DNA of 64,000 bases, taken from CAXBBB01 sp963793245 (GTDB lineage: Bacteria; Bacteroidota; Rhodothermia; Rhodothermales; BA12). The DNA is taken from positions 62,001 to 126,000 of the forward strand of contig CAWBZG010000003.1 of assembly GCA_963793245.1 (NCBI GenBank), read 5' to 3'. The stretch's first letter is position 1. Each line of letters begins with the position of its first letter. The position numbers were made by a program, and so were the translations under genes. The notes below the pieces were generated by a model. The model saw only the letters and a list, made by a program, of their open reading frames with translations, did not search any database and was not told the origin of the DNA. Below, piece after piece: positions 46,664 through 54,999 of the stretch.

Positions 46664-47509
46664 GTGTCAGCCCCACCGCTCCTCCGTTCCGCCGCCGTTC
46701 TCTCGGATCCGGCCCGACTTCGCGCGCTGCGCCGAAGCGGACTGCTCGATCCGTCCGCCGACGCCGTGTTCGACCGCTACACCCGCATGGCGACTCGGCT
46801 GCTCGGAACGCCCGTCGCCTTACTCTCGCTCGTCGAACCCGAGCGGCAGGTGTTCAAGAGCCGCGTCGGGTTGGACGTGAGCGAGACGGCGCTGTCTCAT
46901 TCGTTTTGCCAGCACGTAGTCGCAGCCAATGCGCCCCTCGTCATCGAAGACGCGCGCAAGCATCCTCTGGTGCAGGCAAACGAAGCGATCGCCGATCTCG
47001 GCGTCGTCGCCTACGCGGGATCGCCCGTTCGCGCTCCGAATGGCGAGCCGCTGGGGTCGTTCTGCGCCATTGCCAGCCAACCCCGCGTGTGGACCGACGA
47101 GGACGTGCGGGTGATCGAAGAACTCGCCGCTGCCGTCTCGTCAGAGATCGCGCTTCGGATGCGTACTCGGCGTTCTACTGTCCTCGCCCAAAGCGCCGTT
47201 CTCGCCTGGATCTCGGCAGACGATACAGGCAACGTATTCGAGGTCAGCCCCTCGTGGGAACGCGTGACTGGCCGCACGGCTGCTCTCAGCCTGGATGCGG
47301 ACTGGACGCGCGCGCTCCACCCGGACGACCGAGAGCGTGTTCGGCATGCGTGGGAGCGGGCCGTAACAAATCAGGCGGCCTGCGTGCTCGACTGCCAGTT
47401 GGTGGACGCCAACGGCGATGCCGTCAGTGTCCGGCTGTACGGCACTCCGGTGCTCGCCGATTCGCGTGTGTTCACCGAATACGTCGGCGCGATGGTCGAT
47501 GTGAGGTGA
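46664..47509 (+). CDS. GAF-PAS domain protein, copy 1
   Basis: A 281-residue cytoplasmic protein with a GTG start at 46664. Residues about 20-165 are a GAF domain preceded by the conserved DPARLRALRRSGLLDPS...FDRYTRMATRLLGTPVALLS, with SHSFCQHVVAANAPLVIEDA and GEPLGSFCAIASQPRVWTDE. This is the GAF form often found in front of GGDEF or kinase modules. Residues about 185-281 are a PAS-like domain (VFEVSPSWERVTGRTAALSL, LHPDDRERVRHAWERAV). No output domain is attached, so it is probably a stand-alone sensor. The next gene is a tandem duplicate. Confidence 0.88.
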   Translation: MSAPPLLRSAAVLSDPARLRALRRSGLLDPSADAVFDRYTRMATRLLGTPVALLSLVEPERQVFKSRVGLDVSETALSHSFCQHVVAANAPLVIEDARKHPLVQANEAIADLGVVAYAGSPVRAPNGEPLGSFCAIASQPRVWTDEDVRVIEELAAAVSSEIALRMRTRRSTVLAQSAVLAWISADDTGNVFEVSPSWERVTGRTAALSLDADWTRALHPDDRERVRHAWERAVTNQAACVLDCQLVDANGDAVSVRLYGTPVLADSRVFTEYVGAMVDVR

Positions 47510-47588
47510 TTTCGGCTTCGTCCGTACGCGATTGCCTCTTCCGCGCGTTCCGAGTCTCGAATCTGCCCTTCTCCTCATCGCCCTCCTA

Positions 47589-48431
47589 ATGGAAAGCGCC
47601 CCTCCCGATACCACCGCTGCCCTGAAGGACCCGGCCCGCCTTCGCGCGCTGCGCCGAAGTGGTCTGCTCGATCCGTCTTCGGACGCCGTGTTCGACCGAT
47701 ACACCCGCATGGCGACCCGGCTGCTCGGAACGCCTGTCGCCTTGCTCTCCCTGATGGAAGCCAACCGGCAGACGACGCTGAGCGTTCAGGGCGCTGAGTT
47801 GAAGGAGGCCCCGCTTTCGCACTCGTTTTGCCAGCACGTCGTGGCGGGCGATGCGCCGCTTCTCATCTCCGACGCGCCGACGCATCCGCTGGGTAAGATC
47901 AACGGCGCCGTCGCCGACTTTGGCGTTAAGGCCTACGCCGGAGCGCCTGTGCGAGCGCCGGGTGGCGAGCCGCTGGGATCGTTCTGCGTCGTCAGCGACA
48001 CGCCGCGCGTGTGGACGGACGGCGACGTGCAGGTGATCGAAGAACTCGCCGCCGCCATCTCCGAGGAGATCGCCCTGCGAATGCGCGAACGCCGAACGAC
48101 AGCGCTGGCCGAAGCCGCGACACTTGCCACGCTCATGGCAGACGATGAGGGCGCCGTCTTTGAGGTCAGTTCGTCCTGGAAGCGTCTGACGGGCTTTACG
48201 TCGGTCCGAAGTGTCGACGACGGTTGGTTGAGCGCCCTTCACTCAGGCGACCGAGTACGGGTCGCTCGGGCGTGGCAGTCCGCTGTCGGAAAACGCTCGA
48301 CCTGCACGCTCGAATGCCGACTGATGGACAGCAGTGGAACGGCCCACACCGTCCGTCTGAGCGGTGCGCCTATCTGGGCAGAAACGCATACGTTCACCGA
48401 ATACGTCGGCGCATTTACCGCCATCGGCTGA
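47589..48431 (+). CDS. GAF-PAS domain protein, copy 2 (tandem paralogue)
   Basis: A 280-residue paralogue of the preceding gene, starting at ATG 47589 (MESAPPD). It shares long identical stretches: DPARLRALRRSGLLDPS, FDRYTRMATRLLGTPVALLS and SHSFCQHVV, and similar PAS segments (VFEVSSSWKRLTGFTSV, FTEYVGAFTAIG). Divergence is highest around residues 55-65 (RQTTLSVQGAELKEAP against RQVFKSRVGLDVSETA), a likely ligand-facing region. The stop lies 23 bp before the cls-derived repeat at 48455. The duplication looks old, because the changes are spread over the protein. Confidence 0.88.
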   Translation: MESAPPDTTAALKDPARLRALRRSGLLDPSSDAVFDRYTRMATRLLGTPVALLSLMEANRQTTLSVQGAELKEAPLSHSFCQHVVAGDAPLLISDAPTHPLGKINGAVADFGVKAYAGAPVRAPGGEPLGSFCVVSDTPRVWTDGDVQVIEELAAAISEEIALRMRERRTTALAEAATLATLMADDEGAVFEVSSSWKRLTGFTSVRSVDDGWLSALHSGDRVRVARAWQSAVGKRSTCTLECRLMDSSGTAHTVRLSGAPIWAETHTFTEYVGAFTAIG

Positions 48432-48454
48432 ATCTGCGTTTGGTTCTGCGCGCG

Positions 48455-48567
48455 TCACAGAATCGGGGCGAGCAGTCGGGTGAACTGGACGGCGAGGCGA
48501 AAGCGGAAGGAGGCGGGTGAACTGGACGGCGAGGCGGAAGCGGAAGGACTGATCTTGCACGTCCTCG
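48455..48567. repeat. Displaced copy of the cls 3' end, left direct repeat of a small island
   Basis: Near-identical to the last 76 bp of cls (49962-50037), in the same orientation and beginning exactly at the stop codon, with two or three mismatches. It also contains a 37-bp tandem duplication inside the copy (GGGTGAACTGGACGGCGAGG and following). It can still be translated as QDQSFRFRLAVQFTRLL on the minus strand but has no gene start. Together with the true cls end it brackets 48568-49961. Confidence 0.85.
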
Positions 48568-48597
48568 CTAGGTAACAGCTATGAGGTCATGCCGCTT

Positions 48598-48864
48598 TCA
48601 GTTCGTGAGCCGGTCGTACTCGTCGTGCGGACCGATCCAGAACCAGAAGACCACACCCTTCTCTTCAATGCCGAGAGCACGATAGTCTATTCCCACTCGA
48701 ACTGACCATAATCGCGGCGACGTCCCAGCAAGCCTTTTGAAATGCAGCGACGGGTGGCGCTCGTCTGCCTTGAGCAACGCGTAGTTCTTGTGTGCGAGTC
48801 GCTGAATCGAAGGGTCCAGTTTGTCGAAGCTCGACCAGAACGCAGCGGTCGTTTGGTGCCTCAC
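48598..48864 (-). CDS. RelE/ParE-type toxin
   Basis: An 88-residue RelE/ParE-fold protein with a GTG start at 48862-48864. It shows TTAAFWSSFDKLDPSIQRLA, HPSLHFKRLAGTSPRLWSVR, VGIDYRALGIEEKGVVFWFW and IGPHDEYDRLT. The RLxG-xx-LWSVRVG-DYRAL pattern and the terminal HDEYDRL are classical. It is coupled to the antitoxin gene by a GTGA overlap, with the antitoxin first. Confidence 0.88.
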   Translation of the reverse strand: MRHQTTAAFWSSFDKLDPSIQRLAHKNYALLKADERHPSLHFKRLAGTSPRLWSVRVGIDYRALGIEEKGVVFWFWIGPHDEYDRLTN

Positions 48865-49061
48865 GGAGTCTCGCGGACCCGACCAGCAGCGATATCCGCT
48901 TGTGCCTCGGAGATGAGGGCGTCGAGTCGACCTGACTTTGCATCACGCTCAATCTGACGATCCCATGCTTCGGCGCGGTACTCGTCAAACCACTTGCCGA
49001 ATCGAGACAGTTCGTTCTCGTTTAGTTTTACGACAGCGGTTTCTAGTTGCTGGACGCTCAT
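48861..49061 (-). CDS. Antitoxin of the RelE/ParE pair
   Basis: A 66-residue protein starting at ATG 49061 (MSVQQLETAVVKLNENELSR). A longer in-frame start to 49118 is less likely. It is an addiction-module component of the kind with a helical N-terminus FGKWFDEYRAEAWDRQIERD followed by KSGRLDALISEAQADIAAGR. It overlaps the toxin by 4 bp (GTGA). The pair lies in a lower-GC island. Confidence 0.85.
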   Translation of the reverse strand: MSVQQLETAVVKLNENELSRFGKWFDEYRAEAWDRQIERDAKSGRLDALISEAQADIAAGRVRETP

Positions 49062-49270
49062 TGGTTTGGCGACTGGTTGATCTTCTCGTAACTCTGCCTT
49101 TCCGACACGGTTCGGCAAGAGGCATAACAGTGGATCGCTCAGCCGCCCGAAGCTGAGGGCACGGCGCCGAATCGAAGCTACGAAAGCGCCGACGCCATGC
49201 TCGGAGTCGAGAACGCTAGTGCCCAGGATTGGCTTGCAGCGGCGAATTATCTGTACTGGTGAGCACGGCG

Positions 49271-49774
49271 TTACCCGCCGAGGGCCGGATCATAAACCGC
49301 CGTTCCGCTGATGCCGATGAGAGAGCCGGGCACGAGTTCCAGCACCATAAAAGCTTCTGGCGGTGCCCCGTACTCGTTCTCGATCCCATGACTCGCGGCG
49401 GGATCGAATCCGAATCGAGGGTAATAGTCTGGGTGACCGAGTACGACGACAACCTCGGCTCCGGCCTCCCGGCAGGCCGCCAGCCCAGCCCGGACGAGCG
49501 CGGAGCCAACCCCGCTCCGCTGGTGGTCCGGGAGGACAGCCATAGGCGCAAGCCCAAGCGCCGAAAGCGCGGGGTGCGGTGGGTCTATCTCGACCGGACT
49601 GAAAGCGATGTGGCCGACGACCTTGCCCTCCTCCACGGCGACGAGCGCGAGATACGACACAGCTCGGTCGCGGAGCCGGTCCACGAGGTCCGCCTCGTCC
49701 GCTCTCTCGAACGCGGCTTCGTTCACGCGTCGGACAGCGGCGATGTCACTCGGTTCTTCCGGACGGACTTCCAT
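49271..49774 (-). CDS. GNAT-family N-acetyltransferase (YhbS-like)
   Basis: A 167-residue acetyltransferase. The acetyl-CoA site is LAPMAVLPDHQRSGVGSALV (Q/RxxGxG/A in motif A). Other parts are the N-terminal VRPEEPSDIAAVRRVNEAAF, VGHIAFSPVEI and VVVLGHPDYYPRFGFDPA, the mark of the YhbS/predicted N-acetyltransferase subfamily. The substrate is unknown. Together with the toxin pair it occupies the island between the two cls-derived repeats. It is the only other gene there and no integrase or transposase is present. Confidence 0.9.
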   Translation of the reverse strand: MEVRPEEPSDIAAVRRVNEAAFERADEADLVDRLRDRAVSYLALVAVEEGKVVGHIAFSPVEIDPPHPALSALGLAPMAVLPDHQRSGVGSALVRAGLAACREAGAEVVVVLGHPDYYPRFGFDPAASHGIENEYGAPPEAFMVLELVPGSLIGISGTAVYDPALGG

Positions 49775-49961
49775 AGATCGCCAGGTACAGCTAACTAGGT
49801 ATCGGATTTGAAGGAGCGCATTCTCAGTTAATGTGGGCAGAGTACTCCTCTAAGTCGCGTCGCGCAAGAGGCTGACGTTCGCTTGTATCAGAGAGAAACG
49901 AGCACCACTTCCCGATAAATCCGGATCGGAGTCAATACGGGGCCTGGGGCGCGGGCTTGGA

Positions 49962-50037
49962 TCACAGAATCGGGGCGAGCAGGCGGGTGAACTGGACGGC
50001 GAGGCGGAAGCGGAACGACTGATCTTGCACGTCCTCG
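49962..50037. repeat. 3' end of cls, right direct repeat of the island
   Basis: The last 76 bp of the intact cls gene, starting at the stop codon TGA. It is repeated at 48455-48567. A gene 3' end copied on both sides of inserted DNA is the pattern left by site-specific integration that restores the target gene, or by a partial tandem duplication. Confidence 0.85.
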
Positions 50038-51434
50038 GTCGATAGCTTGGTAGACTTGGCGAAGTCGTCTTCGAGCATCGCTTTGACGTCGTTGCAGAAG
50101 CGCTCGTCGTTGGCGAGGCATGAGACTTCGAAGTTGAGGCGGAACGAGCGGTTGTCCATGTTCGCCGATCCTACCATCGCGTAGTCGTCGTCGATCAGCA
50201 TCACCTTCTGGTGCGCAAAACCCGGCTCGTAGAGGTGGACGCTGCCGCCGGCCATCTCGACGTCGTCGAGGTAGGCGTAGGGGACGTATTTGAAGAGGAC
50301 ACTGTCGCTCGTGCGCGGCATCAAGATCCGCACGTCGACGCCGCGCAGGGCGGCCAGCTGGAGGGCGGCGAGGACGCGTCCGTCGGGGACGAAGTAGGGC
50401 GTAGCGATCCAGACGCGGGTTTCGGCGCTCTCGATGGCGTGAGCGAAGAGCAGTCCGCACGCTTCCAACTCGTCGTCGGGGCCAGACGCAAGGACCATCG
50501 CCTGCTGATCGTCCGGGTGGAAATCAGCGACCCAGTCGGCATTGTCGAGGTGCTCTTCCTTGGTGTAGAACCAGTCGCGCGCGAACGTGAACTGGTAGCC
50601 CAGCACGGCCGGACCAATGATGTGCAGGTGCGTGTCGCGCCAGTGCGGGAAGTCCTCGGTGTGCCCCAGGTACTCGTCGCCCACGTTCAGGCCGCCCGCA
50701 AACGCCTCGCGCCCGTCGATGACGACGATTTTGCGGTGGTTGCGGAAGTTGAGCCGCAGCCGTCCCCAACTGCGCGTGCTGCCGCTGAACCGGGCGATCT
50801 CGACGCCGACGGCTTCCAACTCGTTGCGGTAGCTTTTGGGCAGCGCGTGGCTGGCGATGTCGTCGTAGATCAGGCGCACGTGGACGCCGCGTTTGGCCGC
50901 CTGGATCAGGTGCGATTTCATCCGCTTGCCGATGTCGTCGTCGCGGATCAGGTAGTATTGGACGAGCAGGTAGCGCTCGGCGCGGTCGATTCCGTCGAAG
51001 ATTGCGTCGAACGTCTTCTCGCCGTTGATGAGCAGTTTGAGGCTGTTGCCCTTGGTCATCGGAGTCGTCGACAGGCGGCGGAATCCTTCCAGTTCGGCGA
51101 CTTCGCGCTTGTCTTCTCCGCGTTCCTCGGGTTTGACGACGACGGCAGGGTCTGCGTGATCGCACGCGTTGGTCATCGCGTCGTGGGTATCGCAGCCCAT
51201 CTTGTCCATCGCCTCTTTGTAGTCGTCGAATCCGAAGCGGCCAAACGTCCAGTACAGCGGCAGCGCGACGATCGGCATGAACAGCAGCGCGAGTGCCCAC
51301 GCCGTCGACCCTTGCGGTGTGCGCGACTGCATGATGGCGTCGAGCGCGCTCAGAGCGCCGAGCACGAACAGGATCGGGAGGCCGATTCCGGCTATCCACG
51401 GGAGAGCGTCGGCGAAGGGAAGGAAGTCGGTCAT
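49962..51434 (-). CDS. cls: Cardiolipin synthase
   Basis: Membrane phospholipase-D-type enzyme that joins two phosphatidylglycerols into cardiolipin. From ATG 51434 the product is 490 residues. Two N-terminal helices (IAGIGLPILFVLGALSALDA, WALALLFMPIVALPLYWTFG) precede two PLD domains. Their HKD motifs are NHRKIVVIDGREAFAGGLN and HQKVMLIDDDYAMVGSANMD, both intact. The C-terminus RFRLAVQFTRLLAPIL is the typical ending. A 3' fragment of this gene is duplicated at 48455-48567. Confidence 0.95.
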   Translation of the reverse strand: MTDFLPFADALPWIAGIGLPILFVLGALSALDAIMQSRTPQGSTAWALALLFMPIVALPLYWTFGRFGFDDYKEAMDKMGCDTHDAMTNACDHADPAVVVKPEERGEDKREVAELEGFRRLSTTPMTKGNSLKLLINGEKTFDAIFDGIDRAERYLLVQYYLIRDDDIGKRMKSHLIQAAKRGVHVRLIYDDIASHALPKSYRNELEAVGVEIARFSGSTRSWGRLRLNFRNHRKIVVIDGREAFAGGLNVGDEYLGHTEDFPHWRDTHLHIIGPAVLGYQFTFARDWFYTKEEHLDNADWVADFHPDDQQAMVLASGPDDELEACGLLFAHAIESAETRVWIATPYFVPDGRVLAALQLAALRGVDVRILMPRTSDSVLFKYVPYAYLDDVEMAGGSVHLYEPGFAHQKVMLIDDDYAMVGSANMDNRSFRLNFEVSCLANDERFCNDVKAMLEDDFAKSTKLSTEDVQDQSFRFRLAVQFTRLLAPIL

Positions 51435-51634
51435 GCGAGAGGGTACTCGCACTCAGAACACGCGAGCAAGCCTTGGCTCGCTAGATTCTGAGATGTTGCG
51501 CGACGGGAACGGTTGGCGCAGATGTTGGACCGTGCGTCGGCTGCCCTCGAATGGCATCGGGACGCGCTTTGTCGCGTGCCTCGTCTCTTCCGGGCTACGC
51601 CTACTGTCTACCCTGCTCTCCACGTTTCGCCGCC

Positions 51635-52162
51635 ATGCGCCTCGTCCTCCTCGTGCTCTCGCTCTTCTTTGTCCTGCCTGCCATCGCTCAAGACGAAGAT
51701 GTCGTCGAGCCGTCGGTCTACGTCGAGGCGGGAGGGAGCATCGGCTGGCTGTCACTGAGCGCCGATGCGCGGTTCGAGTCGGGCTGGTTCGGACGCGCCG
51801 GGGTGACGGGTTTGGGCGCCGCGCATTTGTGGAACGACGCGCCCGAGCTGTGGAGCGGAAGCGTCGAGGAGGTCGAGGGCGATCTGCTCTTTGGCGTGCT
51901 GGCTGGGCGCATCGTCGGGGAGGGGGAGCACGGCGTCGAAGTCGGCGCGGGAATCGTCGTCGGAACGGGAGCGCATCCGTACTCGAGTTCGGCAAACGCG
52001 CAGCCTGCCGTATCGGGCGTTCTGGGGTATCGCTTCCAGCGCACCGGAGGCTTCGTCGTCCGCGCGGTGTTTACGCCGGTCTTGGTCAGCCGTCGGCTCG
52101 TCCCGGCATTCGGGCTGAGTGTGGGGTACAGCATCGGCGCGCTCACACTTTCGGATGAGTAA
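51635..52162 (+). CDS. Outer-membrane beta-barrel-like protein
   Basis: A 175-residue exported protein from ATG 51635, with signal MRLVLLVLSLFFVLPAIA. The mature part has alternating strands with aromatic ends (SVYVEAGGSIGWLSLSADAR, GWFGRAGVTGLGAAHLW, GFVVRAVFTPVLVSRRLVPA, FGLSVGYSIGALTL). This fits a small eight-stranded barrel, as seen in outer-membrane-protein-like families. The longer ORF beginning at 51551 is rejected because its first 28 residues precede the signal. Confidence 0.72.
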   Translation: MRLVLLVLSLFFVLPAIAQDEDVVEPSVYVEAGGSIGWLSLSADARFESGWFGRAGVTGLGAAHLWNDAPELWSGSVEEVEGDLLFGVLAGRIVGEGEHGVEVGAGIVVGTGAHPYSSSANAQPAVSGVLGYRFQRTGGFVVRAVFTPVLVSRRLVPAFGLSVGYSIGALTLSDE

Positions 52163-52171
52163 CTTCGTCGC

Positions 52172-52537
52172 GTGCTTCACATCGCCCTCCACTTCGTCGT
52201 CCCGCTGCTCGTCGCGCTGGCGTTCTACCGCAGCCGCTGGCGATGGACGACGTTTGTGCTCGTCGCGACGATGCTGGTCGATCTGGACCACCTGCTCGCC
52301 GATCCGATCTACGACCCGGCGCGGTGCTCCATCGGTTTCCATCCGCTACACACGTGGCCGCCGATCCTCGTATACGCTGCCCTGTTCGTCGTCCCGCTCG
52401 TGCTGATGCGGCGCCCCGCGAGCACGGGGCAGGCTGTGGATGACGAGGATTGGCGCGCGCGCTTGCAGACGCTCCACCTGGTCGGGCTAGGTCTGCTCAT
52501 TCACATGGCGCTCGACTGGGGCGATTGCTACCTCTGA
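52172..52537 (+). CDS. DUF6122-like membrane protein
   Basis: A 121-residue membrane protein with a GTG start at 52172, 9 bp after the previous stop. It has three helices: LHIALHFVVPLLVALAFY, ILVYAALFVVPLVLM and LQTLHLVGLGLLIHMALDW. Conserved motifs are VDLDHLLADPIYDPARCSIG and FHPLHTWPPI; the spaced His and Asp residues suggest a metal site, as in metal-dependent membrane hydrolases. The function is unknown. It overlaps the convergent HhH-GPD gene by 10 bp. Confidence 0.82.
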   Translation: MLHIALHFVVPLLVALAFYRSRWRWTTFVLVATMLVDLDHLLADPIYDPARCSIGFHPLHTWPPILVYAALFVVPLVLMRRPASTGQAVDDEDWRARLQTLHLVGLGLLIHMALDWGDCYL

Positions 52538-53070
52538 GCCGGAGCACCCATTTCGCCCGAGAAGTCGCGAAAGCCGAAGTAGTGGAGCACGTAGACCATC
52601 TTCTTCGACTTGTCCTTGCCGAAGCCCGGCAGCGCTTTGACGCGCTTCGATAACGTGGCCGCATCGCATCCGTCGTTCCACAAGGCGGACGGGTCGCCGT
52701 TCATCTCGTCGCGCACGTGGACGGCGAGTTTGACCGTCATGTCCGCCATCTTGTTGGTGAAGCGATGGACAGCAGGCAGAATTGCGAACTGCTCGGCGAG
52801 CGCGTCGGGCGCCATCCCGGAGATTTGGACGAGGTCGAGGTGCCCCAGTCGGTCGTGCAGACGCTTGGGACCTGTAAACGCAAACTCGGCCCGCACGCGC
52901 TGGTCGAACAGCAGACCGAGCAGCGCCGCCGTCGCACTGTCGGCGACGAACGCATCCTCTTCCGACTCGCCCGTCAGCGTACCGTCGGTGTGGTAGCGCT
53001 CCATCATGCGGACCAACCCGCCTTCGAGGTCACCTGTGTCGAGGGGCGGGGCGGCGGTGGGGACGGGCAT
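52528..53070 (-). CDS. HhH-GPD family protein (TIGR03252-like)
   Basis: A 180-residue protein of the uncharacterised HhH-GPD branch related to base-excision DNA glycosylases. It shows ALLGLLFDQRVRAEFAFTGP near the N-terminus and a helix-hairpin-helix at KRVKALPGFGKDKSKKMVYV. The HhH-GPD catalytic Asp cannot be placed with confidence from sequence alone. A TACCTTAC box lies upstream of the ATG. A DNA-repair role is an inference from the family. Confidence 0.85.
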   Translation of the reverse strand: MPVPTAAPPLDTGDLEGGLVRMMERYHTDGTLTGESEEDAFVADSATAALLGLLFDQRVRAEFAFTGPKRLHDRLGHLDLVQISGMAPDALAEQFAILPAVHRFTNKMADMTVKLAVHVRDEMNGDPSALWNDGCDAATLSKRVKALPGFGKDKSKKMVYVLHYFGFRDFSGEMGAPAQR

Positions 53071-53476
53071 GAGGCGGGAGTGGTGATGAGTCGGAGGAGG
53101 CGTAAGGTAGTCGCTGGGCCGACTCTACTTGCGCCGCAATCCTCCACAGCCGAAAGCTGCAGCGTATACACAAGTCTGAAAAGCAACTCAATCGTTTGGG
53201 TTTACGTCGTCCCGGCCCCCGAGCCGGAATCCAGGTTTCTTTCGCGAGCGGTGAGTTGCGTCCATTGAGAAGCGTTATCGACTGTCCTGAGTTCGCTGCG
53301 CGGTCCCTCCAGGTGCCCGAGTTGTGCTTCAGCTCGGACTGGATGCGCTTCCGGCGAATCGCCTGTCTCTCCGCGAACATCGACGCAGGCGACACGTGAA
53401 TCGCCCGATAGGGCAGGCTGAGGTTCACCAACTGCCACCCCAATCGGATCGCATTTTTCAGACTTTTACGCATACC

Positions 53477-54991
53477 ATGCCTCACCTCTTGCTCATTCTC
53501 GACGGTTACGGAATCGCTGTCGACTCTAGCGTCAGCGCAGTCGACGCCGCCCAAACGCCGTACCTCGACTCGCTTATGGCTCGCTACCCGCACGGTACGT
53601 TGCAGGCGAGCGAGCGAGCGGTCGGCCTTCCCGTTGGGCAGATGGGCAACTCGGAAGTCGGGCACACCAACCTGGGCGCCGGACGCGTCGTGCACCAAGA
53701 CATCGTGCGCATCGACGTGTCCATCGAAGACGACTCGTTCTATTCCAACTCCGCGCTCGTCGAAGCTGCCGGGCACGTCAAGCAGACGGGCGGCAAACTG
53801 CACCTGCTCGGCCTGTTCTCGGACGGCGGCGTCCACAGCCACCTGGATCACCTCTACGCGCTGCTCCGCATGGCCGAGCGCAACGGCATCGGCGACCGGA
53901 CGATGGTCCACGCCTTTACAGACGGACGCGACACCGCTCCCGACGGCGCCGGAAGCCGCTACATCCGCGAGGCCGAAGCGCAGATGCACGCCATCGGCGC
54001 CGGGAAAATCGCCGACGTCGTGGGCCGCTACTACGCGATGGACCGCGACGAGCGCTGGGAGCGGGTCGAACGTGCGTACCGCCTGCTGGTCGATGGCGAA
54101 GGCGATGCGTTTCCCTCCGCTCAAGACGCCGTCGACGCTGCCTATCGCGACGACTTGACCGATGAGTTCATCACTCCACGCCGGATCGCTCAGGTCGACG
54201 GTACGATCCAGAGCGGCGACGCCGTCATCTGGTACAACTTCCGCACGGACCGTGCGCGCGAGTTGACGCGCGCCTTGGTCTCGCCCGACTTCGACGGCTT
54301 TGAGCGAGGCGAACTGCTCCAGAACCTCTACGTCGCCACATTCGCCACGTACGATCAGGCGTTTGATCTGCCCGTCGCGTTTCCCAAAGACAACCTGGTC
54401 GACACGCTGGGCGAAGTCGTCGCAGCCGCTGGGCTGACGCAGCTACGCGCTGCCGAAACCGAAAAGTATCCGCACGTCACGTACTTCTTTTCGGGCGGAC
54501 GCGAAGAGCCGTTTGTCGGAGAAGACCGGATCATGGTCCCGTCGCCCAAGGTCGCAACGTACGATTTGCAGCCTGAGATGAGCGTTGGTCCGCTCGCCGA
54601 TCAGGTCGCTCAGGCGATCCGCGCGAACGATTACGCACTGGCCGTCGTCAACTTCGCGAACCCCGACATGGTCGGGCACACCGGCGTTTTCGAGGCTGCT
54701 GTCGCCGCCATCGAGTCGTGCGATCAAGCCGCGCGCGTCGTCGTTGAAGCGGCGCTCGAAAAGGGGTACAGCGTCACGATCCTCGCCGATCATGGCAACT
54801 CCGACAAGATGCGTAACCCGGACGGATCGCCGCACACGGCCCACACGACGGCTCTGGTCCCGCACCTCATCATCGCCGATGGCGTCACCCAAGCACCACA
54901 AGCGGGCAAACTCGGCGACGTTGCGCCCACGATCCTCCACCTGCTCGGCCTCCCAATCCCCGCCAAGATGACCGGCGACGTGCTGGTGTAG
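53477..54991 (+). CDS. gpmI: 2,3-bisphosphoglycerate-independent phosphoglycerate mutase
   Basis: Mn-dependent glycolytic enzyme interconverting 3- and 2-phosphoglycerate. From ATG 53477 it has 504 residues; the upstream 51-residue extension is rejected. Metal and catalytic motifs of the alkaline-phosphatase fold are present: LLILDGYGI (Asp), GQMGNSEVGHTNLGAGR (phospho-Ser in NSEVGH), FSDGGVHSHLDHL, FTDGRDTAPDGAG, IWYNFRTDRARELTRAL, NFANPDMVGHTG and LADHGNSDKM. It is complete and intact. Confidence 0.97.
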   Translation: MPHLLLILDGYGIAVDSSVSAVDAAQTPYLDSLMARYPHGTLQASERAVGLPVGQMGNSEVGHTNLGAGRVVHQDIVRIDVSIEDDSFYSNSALVEAAGHVKQTGGKLHLLGLFSDGGVHSHLDHLYALLRMAERNGIGDRTMVHAFTDGRDTAPDGAGSRYIREAEAQMHAIGAGKIADVVGRYYAMDRDERWERVERAYRLLVDGEGDAFPSAQDAVDAAYRDDLTDEFITPRRIAQVDGTIQSGDAVIWYNFRTDRARELTRALVSPDFDGFERGELLQNLYVATFATYDQAFDLPVAFPKDNLVDTLGEVVAAAGLTQLRAAETEKYPHVTYFFSGGREEPFVGEDRIMVPSPKVATYDLQPEMSVGPLADQVAQAIRANDYALAVVNFANPDMVGHTGVFEAAVAAIESCDQAARVVVEAALEKGYSVTILADHGNSDKMRNPDGSPHTAHTTALVPHLIIADGVTQAPQAGKLGDVAPTILHLLGLPIPAKMTGDVLV

Positions 54992-54999
54992 AGTCTGCA

